19,045 nucleotides of DNA from JACMMS01 sp043772865. GTDB lineage: Bacteria > Pseudomonadota > Gammaproteobacteria > Burkholderiales > Methylophilaceae. Below, piece after piece: positions 8,094 through 15,906 of the stretch (position 1 is the first letter of the stretch; the number at the start of each line of letters is the position of its first letter). Under the pieces are notes generated by a model. That model worked only from the letters and a program-made list of their open reading frames with translations, was not told the origin of the DNA and made no database searches. The stretch spans positions 1 through 19,045 of the forward strand of contig JAYVFU010000023.1 of assembly GCA_043772865.1 (NCBI GenBank), read 5' to 3'. A program made the translations under genes and the position numbers.

Positions 8094-8725
8094 TGCAGGC
8101 TTATGCTGAATTTATATTGCCACAAAATATCGTTATTTGTGGTGTTGATGAAGCTGGTCGTGGTCCTTTAGCTGGTGCTGTATACGCTGCAGCGGTGATT
8201 CTTAATCCTGAGCGACCTATTGTAGGTTTGGCTGACTCGAAAAAACTATCTGAAAAAAAACGTGATAGTTTAGCTGTTGAAATAAAACAATATGCGTTGG
8301 CATGGGCTGTAGCGAGTAGTTCTGTTGAAGAAATTGATACCATTAATATTTTGCAAGCAAGCTTGCTCGCCATGAAACGAGCAATTGAAGCTTTAAGAAT
8401 CAACCCTGAGTTAGTATTGGTGGATGGTAATAAATGCCCAATAATTAACTTTCCATGTGAGGCGATTGTTAAGGGGGATAGTAAAGTACAAGCGATTTCT
8501 GCAGCTTCAATTTTGGCTAAAACAGCGCGTGATGCCAATTGCTTAGCATTACATCAAATCTACCCACAATATAACTTTGCAAAACATAAAGGCTACCCAA
8601 CTGCTGAGCATATGGATTTGCTACAAGCGTTTGGTGTAACACCTGTGCACCGTAAAAGTTACGCACCAGTAAGAAATTTGATAACGAAAAATTTAATAGT
8701 CAAAAGCTTGATGTTAATTGATTAA
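8093..8725 (+). CDS. rnhB: Ribonuclease HII
   Basis: RNase HII cleaves RNA in RNA:DNA hybrids and nicks at single ribonucleotides misincorporated in DNA. The 210-residue product (E. coli 198) shows the four metal-binding acids: Asp19 and Glu20 in GVDEAGRGPLAG, Asp111 in LVDGN, and Asp129 in VKGDSK. The type-2 signatures DSKKLSEKKR and HKGYPT are also present. Its ATG shares one base with the lpxB stop, so translational coupling is likely; this lpxB-rnhB junction is common in proteobacteria. It is the last plus-strand gene of the block and faces the methyltransferase gene, 9 nt away end to end. The C-terminal tail beyond VRNLI is poorly conserved. Confidence 0.97.
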   Translation: MQAYAEFILPQNIVICGVDEAGRGPLAGAVYAAAVILNPERPIVGLADSKKLSEKKRDSLAVEIKQYALAWAVASSSVEEIDTINILQASLLAMKRAIEALRINPELVLVDGNKCPIINFPCEAIVKGDSKVQAISAASILAKTARDANCLALHQIYPQYNFAKHKGYPTAEHMDLLQAFGVTPVHRKSYAPVRNLITKNLIVKSLMLID

Positions 8726-8737
8726 TCTGATGCTTTA
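8702..8737. terminator. Possible weak bidirectional hairpin between convergent genes
   Basis: An imperfect inverted repeat centred near 8719 spans the 9-nt gap between the two convergent stop codons. The outer arms are AAAGC (8703-8707) and GCTTT (8732-8736); the inner arms TTAAT and ATTAA flank a TG loop. Mismatches lie between and the pairing is AT-rich, so termination here is only a suggestion. Confidence 0.25.
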
Positions 8738-9454
8738 AGCCAATAGCAAAAATACGGTAGGCTGCTTATGTAAATCTGGCATGTTAGATTTTTTCCACTC
8801 AGCAATTGTTTTGGTCATAATAAACTCACTCGCTAAGCTGACGTTAGATGCCACGCATAGCTTTGTATTAGCGTGGCAGTTTGCGATAATCGCTTCTAAC
8901 ATATGCCCATTACGGTAGGGCGTTTCAATAAAAATCTGAGTTTCATTGTGTGTTTGTGACCTTTTTTCAATATCTTTTAAACGTAAATTCCGTGCAGTTT
9001 TATCGACAGGTAAATAACCTAAAAAAGCAAACTGTTGCCCATTTAGGCCAGAAGCCATCAACCCTAATAAAATAGAGGATGGACCCACCAAAGGCACCAC
9101 TTTAATGGCTTTTCGATGCGCTAGTTCAACCAATTTAGCTCCAGGGTCGGCAATACCAGGGCAACCAGCTTCAGACATAATGCCTACATTATTACCTCCC
9201 AGCAATGGTGCAAGTAATGCTGGCAATTCTTTATCCAAAGTATGCTCATTCAGCGTGAGCAAAGTGAGTTCTCGTACTGGCTTAGCGGTTTTAATCGTGC
9301 TTAAAAAATGACGCGCAGTTTTTTCATTTTCCACTACAAAAAAATCTAGCTGTTGGGCAAGCTGAACTACTGATGCTGGTAATACCTGAGCGATATTATC
9401 ATCGCCCAAGGTAACCGGGATTAAATATAACATGCCTAATTGTGTAGAACTCAA
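8735..9454 (-). CDS. RsmI-like SAM-dependent methyltransferase (tetrapyrrole methylase family)
   Basis: The 239-residue protein has the tetrapyrrole (corrin/porphyrin) methylase fold. An N-terminal LYLIPVTLGDD loop is followed by GIMSEAGCPGIADPGAKLV (about 92-110), VGPSSILLGLMASGL (about 123-137) and FLGYLPVDK. These match RsmI in order, but the RsmI signature SDAGTP is replaced by SEAGCP and the N-terminal TPIGNLGD is replaced by PVTLGDD. I read it as the RsmI paralogue that is common in beta- and gammaproteobacteria, with unknown substrate; 16S rRNA 2'-O-methylation should not be assumed. The start is TTG at 9454, preceded by AGGTGA 4 nt upstream and overlapping the DUF4139 stop by 4 nt (TTGA). 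An ATG at codon 8 (9433) has no comparable Shine-Dalgarno. It is probably translationally coupled to the DUF4139 gene. Confidence 0.85.
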   Translation of the reverse strand: MSSTQLGMLYLIPVTLGDDNIAQVLPASVVQLAQQLDFFVVENEKTARHFLSTIKTAKPVRELTLLTLNEHTLDKELPALLAPLLGGNNVGIMSEAGCPGIADPGAKLVELAHRKAIKVVPLVGPSSILLGLMASGLNGQQFAFLGYLPVDKTARNLRLKDIEKRSQTHNETQIFIETPYRNGHMLEAIIANCHANTKLCVASNVSLASEFIMTKTIAEWKKSNMPDLHKQPTVFLLLA

Positions 9455-10956
9455 TATTTCACCTGTGCTCTGTAAGTCAATGTGGTTGTGCCTTCGGCTG
9501 GGATTTCAATCTTCCAAACGGCTAGCTGGCTGTTAGCTTTTACGTGTGGATTGTTTTCAGAAATTATTTTCCAATCACCGTTAATTGGCTCTTGTACGGT
9601 CACAAACACACGTTCTTTTTTAGCATTTTTTAGCTTAACTTCATAAGCACTTTCGTATAAGTTATTGCCTTTAGATGGACGTGGCAACACTTTAAAGTCA
9701 GTTTGTTTTTTATCAGCAGTCACATCAAAAGATTCACCTAATTTTAAGCGTACAGTTTCATTTTTAGGCGTGTGATCAATACTATCTTCACCAACAAACT
9801 GGGCATTTCCTAAGCTATCTTTCTTGTAAACACGCAATATTCCTTTTGGTAATGGCATGCCGAGGTGCGCTGCTTCTTTGTTATCAAACTCAACGAAAGC
9901 GCTTACTTTCATTTTAGTGCCTATTTCGCCGTACTGTCCTTGATAGTAGTAATCCGCACCACGCAATACTAATTCTTTGCGCGCAGGAATGCTGTTGGCT
10001 GAAAGTAAAGCGACTTGCTTAGTTTGATTCTCTGCAATAGTGGTTGGGCGATCTAAAGTATATAAATGATATTCAAGTAATGACTCTTCGGCCATTGGCG
10101 CTGCTGCAACATCCATGGTTTCAGATTTACGTACCATCATAGCCATTGGGTGTGCTGGTTCTGGCGCTCGATTAACATCACCTGCCACTAACTGTAACTT
10201 TGCATTTGGGTAAGTGGCGCCACTGGTATTAGTTAATGTGACCCAGCCAGATAAATCGATGCTATCTTCTTTAGGGCTTAACTCAGCAACATAATCAGCT
10301 TTCCAGCCCAGCCCGCTGGTTAAATAGCTTAACTCAACAGTTTGCTCGTCGGTTACTTTGTTGCTTAATTGCGTGACTAAAGTAGGGTGGTCACGCAGAT
10401 TTGCAGGTACATCGTCATAAACAATTCGGCTATTTTGTGAGAGTAACAGGCCCGTTTCAATGCGGTTGCCCACTTTTAACACCACGCCATTGTTAGCAGA
10501 TAACACCATGGCTTGCTCTGTAGTTTCTAACCCTGTTACTGGGTTGATTTTAACAATACTGACAGCTTTACCTACATATTTTTCTAATAATTTAGCAGGT
10601 GTCAGCAAATCAAAATCAAAATTTTGCTCTTGTAATACTAAGGTGCCGGGGTAGCTAATACTTCTTAATAACGCGGTTTCAGGTCTTATTTGAGCACTTA
10701 CATCACGTATTGCTAATTTATTCACACCTGTTTTTAGTGTGATTTTGCGCTGATCTTTGACCAAGGCTAAATCGCCGTTGTAGATGGTGATTGCTATAGC
10801 TTGCTGGTCTTGCAAGGTGCTACGTATTTCTGGATTTTCCTCTGTTACCACTTTTGCAGTTAAGGCAGTTGCAGCCATTGCTATGTCTCCTAACGGTAAA
10901 GTTGATAGCGAGAAAACAGAAAGGGTAGCAAGTAGTATTTTTTTTCGTTTGAGCAT
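9451..10956 (-). CDS. Exported DUF4139 domain-containing protein
   Basis: Function is unknown. The 501-residue product has a typical signal peptide (KRKK, then a hydrophobic stretch, likely cut after Ala28: DIAMA|ATALT), so it should act in the periplasm or outer membrane. No lipobox Cys and no later membrane helix are visible. An N-terminal beta-rich region (about 50-200) begins AITIYNGDLALVKDQRKI. The rest, from about 205, matches the DUF4139 family: ELSYLTSGLGWKADYVAEL, then WVTLTNTSGATYPNAKLQLVAG and the C-terminal VTVQEPINGDWKII with the closing TTLTYRAQVKY. A good ribosome binding site (GGAG, 6 nt before ATG) supports the start. It lies 128 nt downstream of maf and overlaps the methyltransferase gene by 4 nt. 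Family assignment is from recognised sequence patterns; no role should be inferred. Confidence 0.85.
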   Translation of the reverse strand: MLKRKKILLATLSVFSLSTLPLGDIAMAATALTAKVVTEENPEIRSTLQDQQAIAITIYNGDLALVKDQRKITLKTGVNKLAIRDVSAQIRPETALLRSISYPGTLVLQEQNFDFDLLTPAKLLEKYVGKAVSIVKINPVTGLETTEQAMVLSANNGVVLKVGNRIETGLLLSQNSRIVYDDVPANLRDHPTLVTQLSNKVTDEQTVELSYLTSGLGWKADYVAELSPKEDSIDLSGWVTLTNTSGATYPNAKLQLVAGDVNRAPEPAHPMAMMVRKSETMDVAAAPMAEESLLEYHLYTLDRPTTIAENQTKQVALLSANSIPARKELVLRGADYYYQGQYGEIGTKMKVSAFVEFDNKEAAHLGMPLPKGILRVYKKDSLGNAQFVGEDSIDHTPKNETVRLKLGESFDVTADKKQTDFKVLPRPSKGNNLYESAYEVKLKNAKKERVFVTVQEPINGDWKIISENNPHVKANSQLAVWKIEIPAEGTTTLTYRAQVKY

Positions 10957-11084
10957 TTAAATCTCCAAAGTAATGCATTTTAGCCTGATGAAGTGCGCGT
11001 AGTTTTTGAAAATAGTCGCAGCTTTTAAAATGTTAGCAACGATTAGCTTTATTGTGCGTTGACTAATAGTTTTATATCCAGCAT

Positions 11085-11669
11085 TTATATAACGGCGACG
11101 CCCTCATTTTCTAGCATTTTTACTAATCTAATTAATGGTAAACCAATCAATGCATTCGGATCCTCACCCTGCATACTTGCAATAAGCGCAATGCCTAAAC
11201 CTTCTGACTTTGCACTACCCGCGCAGTTATAAGGTTGTTCTTTGAGCAAGTAATTTTCAATTTGCGCATCAGTTAAATCGCGAAATTTAACCGTAAAAGG
11301 TACAACTTCTGCCTGCATAGTGTTTGATAGCGCATTATATAAACATAGCGCACTATAAAATACCACGCTGCGACCACGCATCATCGTGAGTTGTTTAACA
11401 GCATTTTCGTGTGTGCCAGGTTTACCAATTTGCAAGCCATCTAAAGTTGCTATTTGATCACAACCAATGATGAGGCTATTAAGATTACTTTCGGCGATTT
11501 TTATGGCTTTTGCTTGTGCTAAACGCAGTGAAGTTTGTTCTGGAAGTTCACCTTGCAATGCTATTTCATCTATATCAGGCGAGGCCACTATAAAGGGTAA
11601 TTGTAGGCGTTGTAAAAGCTCACGTCTAAACGGTGAGCTAGATGCGAGTATTAGATTAGGTGTTGTCAT
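11085..11669 (-). CDS. Maf-family nucleotide pyrophosphatase, YceF type
   Basis: Maf/YceF proteins hydrolyse non-canonical or methylated nucleoside triphosphates; the YceF subgroup prefers 7-methyl-GTP. The product shows the N-terminal loop LILASSSPFRRELL (6-19), DIDE, GCDQIATLDG, KPGTHENA, and the C-terminal CAGSAKSEGLGI with GEDPNALIGLPL, which matches the YceF rather than the YhdE subgroup. I place the start at the ATG at 11669 (194 residues, equal to E. coli YceF) rather than the upstream in-frame TTG at 11693. That TTG would abut the preceding terminator and leave no room for a ribosome binding site. No strong Shine-Dalgarno precedes either start. In E. coli yceF is near yceD-rpmF-plsX-fabH; here the two carboxylase genes separate them. 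Confidence 0.9.
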   Translation of the reverse strand: MTTPNLILASSSPFRRELLQRLQLPFIVASPDIDEIALQGELPEQTSLRLAQAKAIKIAESNLNSLIIGCDQIATLDGLQIGKPGTHENAVKQLTMMRGRSVVFYSALCLYNALSNTMQAEVVPFTVKFRDLTDAQIENYLLKEQPYNCAGSAKSEGLGIALIASMQGEDPNALIGLPLIRLVKMLENEGVAVI

Positions 11670-11695
11670 GGCTGAAATATTATTAATGGTCAAAT

Positions 11696-11726
11696 AAAAA
11701 GCCGATACGATGTATCGGCTTTTTTT
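11696..11726 (-). terminator. Rho-independent terminator after the carboxylase genes
   Basis: A perfect 8-bp stem, GCCGATAC (11701-11708) with GTATCGGC (11712-11719), closes a 3-nt loop. It is flanked by five A (11696-11700) and seven T (11720-11726). Read on the minus strand it starts 15 nt after the pycB stop and ends in a U-tract. The flanking runs would also let it work in the opposite direction, though no plus-strand gene runs into it. Confidence 0.9.
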
Positions 11727-11734
11727 ATACTTAA

Positions 11735-13579
11735 TTACTCATCAGGTTGAATTTCTAGTAACGACTCATCTGGCGTGACGGTATCACCTTTATTGACATG
11801 AATAGCAACGACTACGCCAGTTTTAGCAGCTTGAATTTCATTCTCCATTTTCATCGCCTCAATGACTAATACACCATCGCCTGCTTTGACTTTATCACCT
11901 ACTTTAACTTTAACAGCCACAATAGTGCCTGGCATGGCGGTTGTCACACAACCAGCATGCGATGGGCGAGGACGGCCACTGATAGTCGTGGTCGCTTTCT
12001 TTTTGTTACCAGTGCTTTTGCCACCAGAGACTTCTACTTCACTTAAAGTTTCTACAATCACCTCTTCTGCAACGCCATCTACAGATACATAAAATGGACG
12101 CTGTTCTTCACCTTCGTGACCAGAGCCTGTCAATTTGATATGGAATGTTTCGCCGTGTAATGTGAGTTTAAACTCGTTTGGCGCATAGCGCGCTGCGCTT
12201 GGGCTAGCCGCTTCTTTTGGCAATAATGGGTCAGCTTTTAAACTACCCGCATTACGTTCTTGCAAAAAGGTTTTTGCAATATCTGGGAACATCGCAAATG
12301 TTAAAACATCTTCTTCAGATTGCGCTAATCGGTCGGATTCAGCCACCAGCTTTGCCATTTCTGGTTCTAATAAATCAGCAGGACGGCAAGTAATGACTTC
12401 AGCATCACCAATAGCAAGCTTTCTGATTTCCGCATTGACTTCACTGGGTGATTTTCCATACTGACCTAAGAAGTAATTTTTCACTTCGTTGGTCACTGAT
12501 TTGTAACGTGAACCAGTCAGTACATTGAGCACCGCTTGCGTACCCACAATTTGTGATGTAGGCGTTACCAATGGTGGGTAACCTAAGTCTTTGCGTACGC
12601 GAGGAATTTCGCTTAGTACTTCATCCATGCGGTCTAAAGCACCTTGCTCTTTTAACTGATTAGACAAATTAGAAATCATGCCCCCAGGGACTTGATTAAC
12701 CAATACGCGTGTATCAACCCCGGTATATTCACTTTCATATTGCCAATATTTTTTACGGATATCGCGTAGATAAGCGCTGACTTCTTGCACTGCGCCAATA
12801 TCCAAGCCTGTGTCGTACTCTGTGCCTTGGAATGCAGCAATCATGCTCTCTGTGGTAGGATGGCTTGCACCTTCGGAAAAAGCTGAGTTGCAGGTATCAA
12901 TGACCATTGCGCCGTTTTCTACGCCGCGTAGTAAATTCATACTAGCTAAGCCAGAAGTCGCATGACTGTGTAAATGAATTGGTAAATTAACGGCACCAGT
13001 TAAGGCTTTAACCAATTCAGCCGTGGCTTGTGGTGTAAGTAAGCTTGCCATATCTTTAATAGCAATACTGTCACAACCAAAAGCCTCTAGCTCTTGGGCT
13101 AAAGATACAAAGTGCGCAATATCATGTACAGGGCTGGTGGTGTAGCTCAGCGTACCTTCAGCATGTTTCCCCGCTTTTTTGACGGCTTCAATTGAAGTTT
13201 TAAGATTGCGCATATCGTTCAATGCATCAAAAATACGGAATACATCGACACCGTTATCAGCTGATTTTTGTACAAAAGCACGCACCACATCATCAGAATA
13301 ATGGCGATAGCCCAGTAAGTTTTGACCACGCAATAACATTTGAATGCGGCTGTTAGGTAAAGCCTTGCGTAATTTGCTTAAACGCTCCCACGGATCTTCT
13401 TTTAAAAAGCGTACACAAGCATCAAATGTAGCGCCACCCCAAGCCTCTAGTGACCAAAAGCCAATACTGTCGAGCTTAGAACAAATAGGTAACATATCTT
13501 CTGTGCGTAAGCGTGTGGCAATCATGCATTGGTGGCCATCGCGTAAAACAAGTTCTGTAACATGAATTTTTTTAGACAT
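11735..13579 (-). CDS. pycB: Pyruvate carboxylase subunit B / oxaloacetate decarboxylase alpha-like (carboxyltransferase plus biotin carrier)
   Basis: This subunit transfers CO2 between carboxybiotin and pyruvate/oxaloacetate. The 614-residue product has a DRE-TIM-type carboxyltransferase barrel (about 5-270) with metal and substrate residues in LVLRDGHQ (Asp14), the carboxylatable Lys175 in SIAIKDMASLL, and HLHSHATSG (His204, His206). A conserved carboxylase domain follows (about 290-470), then a Lys/Gly-rich linker and a biotinyl domain with Lys577 in EAMKMENE. A separate biotin carboxylase gene lies 62 nt upstream and no oadB- or oadG-like membrane subunit is nearby. Two-subunit pyruvate carboxylase (anaplerotic) is therefore more likely than a sodium-pumping decarboxylase, but the alpha subunits are homologous and sequence alone does not settle direction. 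No clear ribosome binding site precedes the ATG. A strong terminator follows. Confidence 0.88.
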   Translation of the reverse strand: MSKKIHVTELVLRDGHQCMIATRLRTEDMLPICSKLDSIGFWSLEAWGGATFDACVRFLKEDPWERLSKLRKALPNSRIQMLLRGQNLLGYRHYSDDVVRAFVQKSADNGVDVFRIFDALNDMRNLKTSIEAVKKAGKHAEGTLSYTTSPVHDIAHFVSLAQELEAFGCDSIAIKDMASLLTPQATAELVKALTGAVNLPIHLHSHATSGLASMNLLRGVENGAMVIDTCNSAFSEGASHPTTESMIAAFQGTEYDTGLDIGAVQEVSAYLRDIRKKYWQYESEYTGVDTRVLVNQVPGGMISNLSNQLKEQGALDRMDEVLSEIPRVRKDLGYPPLVTPTSQIVGTQAVLNVLTGSRYKSVTNEVKNYFLGQYGKSPSEVNAEIRKLAIGDAEVITCRPADLLEPEMAKLVAESDRLAQSEEDVLTFAMFPDIAKTFLQERNAGSLKADPLLPKEAASPSAARYAPNEFKLTLHGETFHIKLTGSGHEGEEQRPFYVSVDGVAEEVIVETLSEVEVSGGKSTGNKKKATTTISGRPRPSHAGCVTTAMPGTIVAVKVKVGDKVKAGDGVLVIEAMKMENEIQAAKTGVVVAIHVNKGDTVTPDESLLEIQPDE

Positions 13580-13641
13580 ATATTTGATTTTTACTTTTTA
13601 AGTTAATTTGTCAGTTAATTTTTATATATAACCAATTAAGA

Positions 13642-15060
13642 TTACAAGCCTTCATGTGCTGCAATTGCCGCGCCTATAGCCGCCGCAATTAATTCTGGTG
13701 GTAGCACCGTCGCATAATTGGTAAGCTCAGGGTGCGACTCAACAAAGCTGGTATTAAAGTCGGCATTTCTAAAATCTGCATGCTTTAAAATCTCTTGGTA
13801 ATAAGGAATAGTTGTTTTAACACCATAGACTTCCATATCGTCCAAGGCGCGACGGCCACGCTCAATCACGCTTTGCCAATCAAGTGCCCAAACGGTGAGC
13901 TTAGCGCACATGGAGTCATAATAAGGCGGTATGACATAACCTGAATAAATAGCAGCATCCATACGCACACCAGGGCCGCCTGGCGCATAGTAACGAGTAA
14001 TTTTACCAAAACTTGGAAGAAAATCATTTTTTGGGTCTTCGGCATTAATACGAAATTCCATCGCATATCCACGATAATGAATTTCAGATTGCTCGTACTG
14101 CAAAGGTAAACCGAATGCCACGCGAATTTGTTCTTGCACGATATCTACGCCTGTGATGGTTTCAGTCACAGTATGTTCAACTTGCAGGCGGGTATTCATC
14201 TCCATGAAATAGAATGTATTTTCAGAGTCCAGTAAAAACTCTACAGTGCCTGCATTTTCGTACCCTACTGCTTTTGCTGCTTTTACAGCCAAGCCACCGA
14301 TATACTCGCGTTGTGCTTTAGTAAGTTGTGGTGAAGGCGCAATTTCAATCAATTTTTGATTGCGACGTTGTATTGAACAATCACGCTCAAATAAGTGGAT
14401 GACATTACCTTGGCTATCTGCCAAAACTTGCACTTCAATATGGCGCGGAACGACCACGCATTTTTCTAAGAAAACTTCTGGCTTACCAAAGGCTTTACTA
14501 GCTTCACTAATCACACGGTCGTAATTACCCAATAATTCTTTCTCAGAATCGCAACGGCGAATTCCACGACCACCTCCGCCATTAGTCGCTTTTAGCATGA
14601 CTGGGTAGCCGATTTTAGCTGCTAATGCAACTGCTTCATCCAAGTTCTCAAGATTTCCATCGCTCCCTGGCGTACAAGGAATACCCGCATTAGTCATTGC
14701 ATTTCTAGCTTGAATTTTATCGCCCATTTGTCGAATGACTTTAGCATTTGGACCAATAAACCTAATGCCTCTGCGTTCACAGATTTCTGCTAGTTCTGGA
14801 TTTTCAGATAAAAATCCATAGCCTGGATGTAAAGCATCACAACCTGCTGCAACAGCAATGTTGACAATATTATGTGCATTTAGATAGCCACTAACTGGGT
14901 CGGCTCCAATATTAAATGATTCATCTGCTTTTTTAACATGTAATGCATGGCGATCTGCATCTGAGTAAATAGCGACAGATTTAATGCCCATTTCGGAACA
15001 GGCCCGTACTATGCGCACTGCAATCTCACCACGATTAGCAACTAATATTTTTTTAAACAC
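13642..15060 (-). CDS. pycA: Biotin carboxylase, pyruvate carboxylase subunit A (AccC-like)
   Basis: This is the ATP-dependent biotin carboxylase, using bicarbonate to load the biotin carried by the downstream subunit. Residues, numbered from the chosen start, include the N-terminal FKKILVANRGEIAVRI, the glycine-rich ATP-grasp loop KATNGGGGRG (about 157-166), and EMNTRLQVEHTVTE (about 287-300) with catalytic and biotin-binding residues. The C-terminal domain ends in an Ala-rich tail (about 450-472) not seen in E. coli AccC (449 residues). The frame extends to a GTG at 15066, but I choose the GTG at 15060 (472 residues), because AAGGG lies 5 nt before it and the protein then starts MFKKILVANRGE, as usual for the family. 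No accB is adjacent, which supports a pyruvate carboxylase role over acetyl-CoA carboxylase; that reading is inference. Confidence 0.88.
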   Translation of the reverse strand: MFKKILVANRGEIAVRIVRACSEMGIKSVAIYSDADRHALHVKKADESFNIGADPVSGYLNAHNIVNIAVAAGCDALHPGYGFLSENPELAEICERRGIRFIGPNAKVIRQMGDKIQARNAMTNAGIPCTPGSDGNLENLDEAVALAAKIGYPVMLKATNGGGGRGIRRCDSEKELLGNYDRVISEASKAFGKPEVFLEKCVVVPRHIEVQVLADSQGNVIHLFERDCSIQRRNQKLIEIAPSPQLTKAQREYIGGLAVKAAKAVGYENAGTVEFLLDSENTFYFMEMNTRLQVEHTVTETITGVDIVQEQIRVAFGLPLQYEQSEIHYRGYAMEFRINAEDPKNDFLPSFGKITRYYAPGGPGVRMDAAIYSGYVIPPYYDSMCAKLTVWALDWQSVIERGRRALDDMEVYGVKTTIPYYQEILKHADFRNADFNTSFVESHPELTNYATVLPPELIAAAIGAAIAAHEGL

Positions 15061-15065
15061 GCGCA

Positions 15066-15070
15066 CCCTT
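15066..15070 (-). promoter_or_regulatory. Shine-Dalgarno deciding the GTG start of pycA
   Basis: AAGGG on the minus strand is spaced 5 nt from the GTG at 15060 but directly abuts or overlaps the more upstream GTG at 15066. The inner GTG is therefore the better start. Confidence 0.7.
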
Positions 15071-15110
15071 ATTAGTAGTAGATTAATTATTTTAAACTTA
15101 TGCGCTCAAC

Positions 15111-15143
15111 TTTATAATGTTTTTCACAAGTTAACGCTTAATT
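15111..15143 (-). promoter_or_regulatory. Possible weak promoter for the pycA-pycB pair
   Basis: On the minus strand a TATAAA (15116 to 15111) lies about 50 nt before the pycA start, with a TTAAGC about 19 nt upstream as a poor -35. The -10 is plausible but the -35 is weak. The gap must hold a promoter for this direction, because the neighbouring genes are divergent. Confidence 0.3.
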
Positions 15144-15172
15144 TTGACTTACAAACTAATAGATTATATCAT
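15144..15172 (+). promoter_or_regulatory. Sigma-70-type promoter for the yceD-rpmF-plsX-fab cluster
   Basis: TTGACT (15144-15149, 5 of 6 to consensus) and TATCAT (15167-15172, 5 of 6) are separated by exactly 17 nt. Transcription would begin near 15179, leaving about 70 nt of leader before the chosen yceD ATG. It is back-to-back with pycA in a gap of about 190 bp. Confidence 0.65.
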
Positions 15173-15252
15173 GCGCGGCGATATGAAATAAATACACGAT
15201 CGATGTGAAAATTTAGGTGGGCAACACGCTGGATAATACGGTTGGAAATATA

Positions 15253-15837
15253 ATGACTTTAGAAACACTGCCGCAAATCAACAACCTTGAGTTTGCCAAG
15301 AAAAATCAAGAAATATCTGGTATAATTGAAAGTTGTCAATTTTTACGCCTTGCCGATTTAATTGTTACCAGCGATGCGAGGGGCAATGAAGTTAATCAAG
15401 ATGTGGTGAATAAAATAAGTTATCATTTAACTGGTAAGTTGCATAATGCAATCACAGAAACTGCTCAATGGGGTTTGGGGTTAGTGCTTGAAGGGCAATT
15501 AAACCTTAAGTGCCAGCGTTGCTTGAATGCAATGCCTTATGATGTGGATATCAACTCGCAATTTATTATATTGCCAAATCAGAAATCAGGTCCGCAAGAC
15601 TTTGAATTCGATGGTGATAGCTTTGATGAGAGCGAGATTGAAACCATACCTGCCGATGAGCACATGCAAGTGTTAGATTTAATTGAAGATGAATTGTTAC
15701 TAACTTTACCATTAGCGCCTATGCATACTGAAGTGCAGCATGCTGCCGGTTTATGCGTAGAGTTAAGCGCAATTAAAGAAGTTGGTAAACTTAATCCATT
15801 TGATGTTTTGAAAGCGCTAAATTTGAAAGCGCCATAA
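15253..15837 (+). CDS. yceD: YceD/DUF177 large ribosomal RNA subunit accumulation protein
   Basis: YceD homologues are small soluble proteins linked in bacteria and plants to 23S rRNA accumulation, and are almost always encoded just before rpmF, as here. From the ATG at 15253 the product is 194 residues (E. coli 173). It has an acyl-independent beta-rich middle, the diagnostic CQRC pair (Cys87, Cys90) in LNLKCQRCLNAMPYDV, an acidic stretch (about 115-145), the VLDLIEDELLLTLPLAPMH segment typical of the family, and the terminal NPFDVLKALNL. The frame is open to a GTG at 15217, but that codon lacks a spaced Shine-Dalgarno. The ATG has GGAA 5 nt upstream and gives a more usual length, so I chose it. 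rpmF follows after 69 nt. Confidence 0.88.
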   Translation: MTLETLPQINNLEFAKKNQEISGIIESCQFLRLADLIVTSDARGNEVNQDVVNKISYHLTGKLHNAITETAQWGLGLVLEGQLNLKCQRCLNAMPYDVDINSQFIILPNQKSGPQDFEFDGDSFDESEIETIPADEHMQVLDLIEDELLLTLPLAPMHTEVQHAAGLCVELSAIKEVGKLNPFDVLKALNLKAP

Positions 15838-15906
15838 AAGTAATTTCAAAACTTTTTAAGCAATTTTTTAGTAATAAATTTGTAGATAATATTTCAGGAG
15901 TAAATT

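Noticed and set aside
8101..8538. 145-codon open frame antisense to rnhB
   Set aside because: It lies wholly opposite a firmly identified rnhB, shows no family motif or ribosome binding site, and looks like a codon-bias shadow.
8735..9454. Calling the methylase rsmI itself
   Set aside because: The N-terminal loop and the SEAGCP motif depart from RsmI's TPIGNLGD and SDAGTP, so only the wider family is supported.
11735..15060. Sodium-pumping oxaloacetate decarboxylase operon
   Set aside because: Only the alpha-like subunit and a biotin carboxylase are present. No beta or gamma membrane subunits lie nearby, and a decarboxylase does not need a biotin carboxylase.
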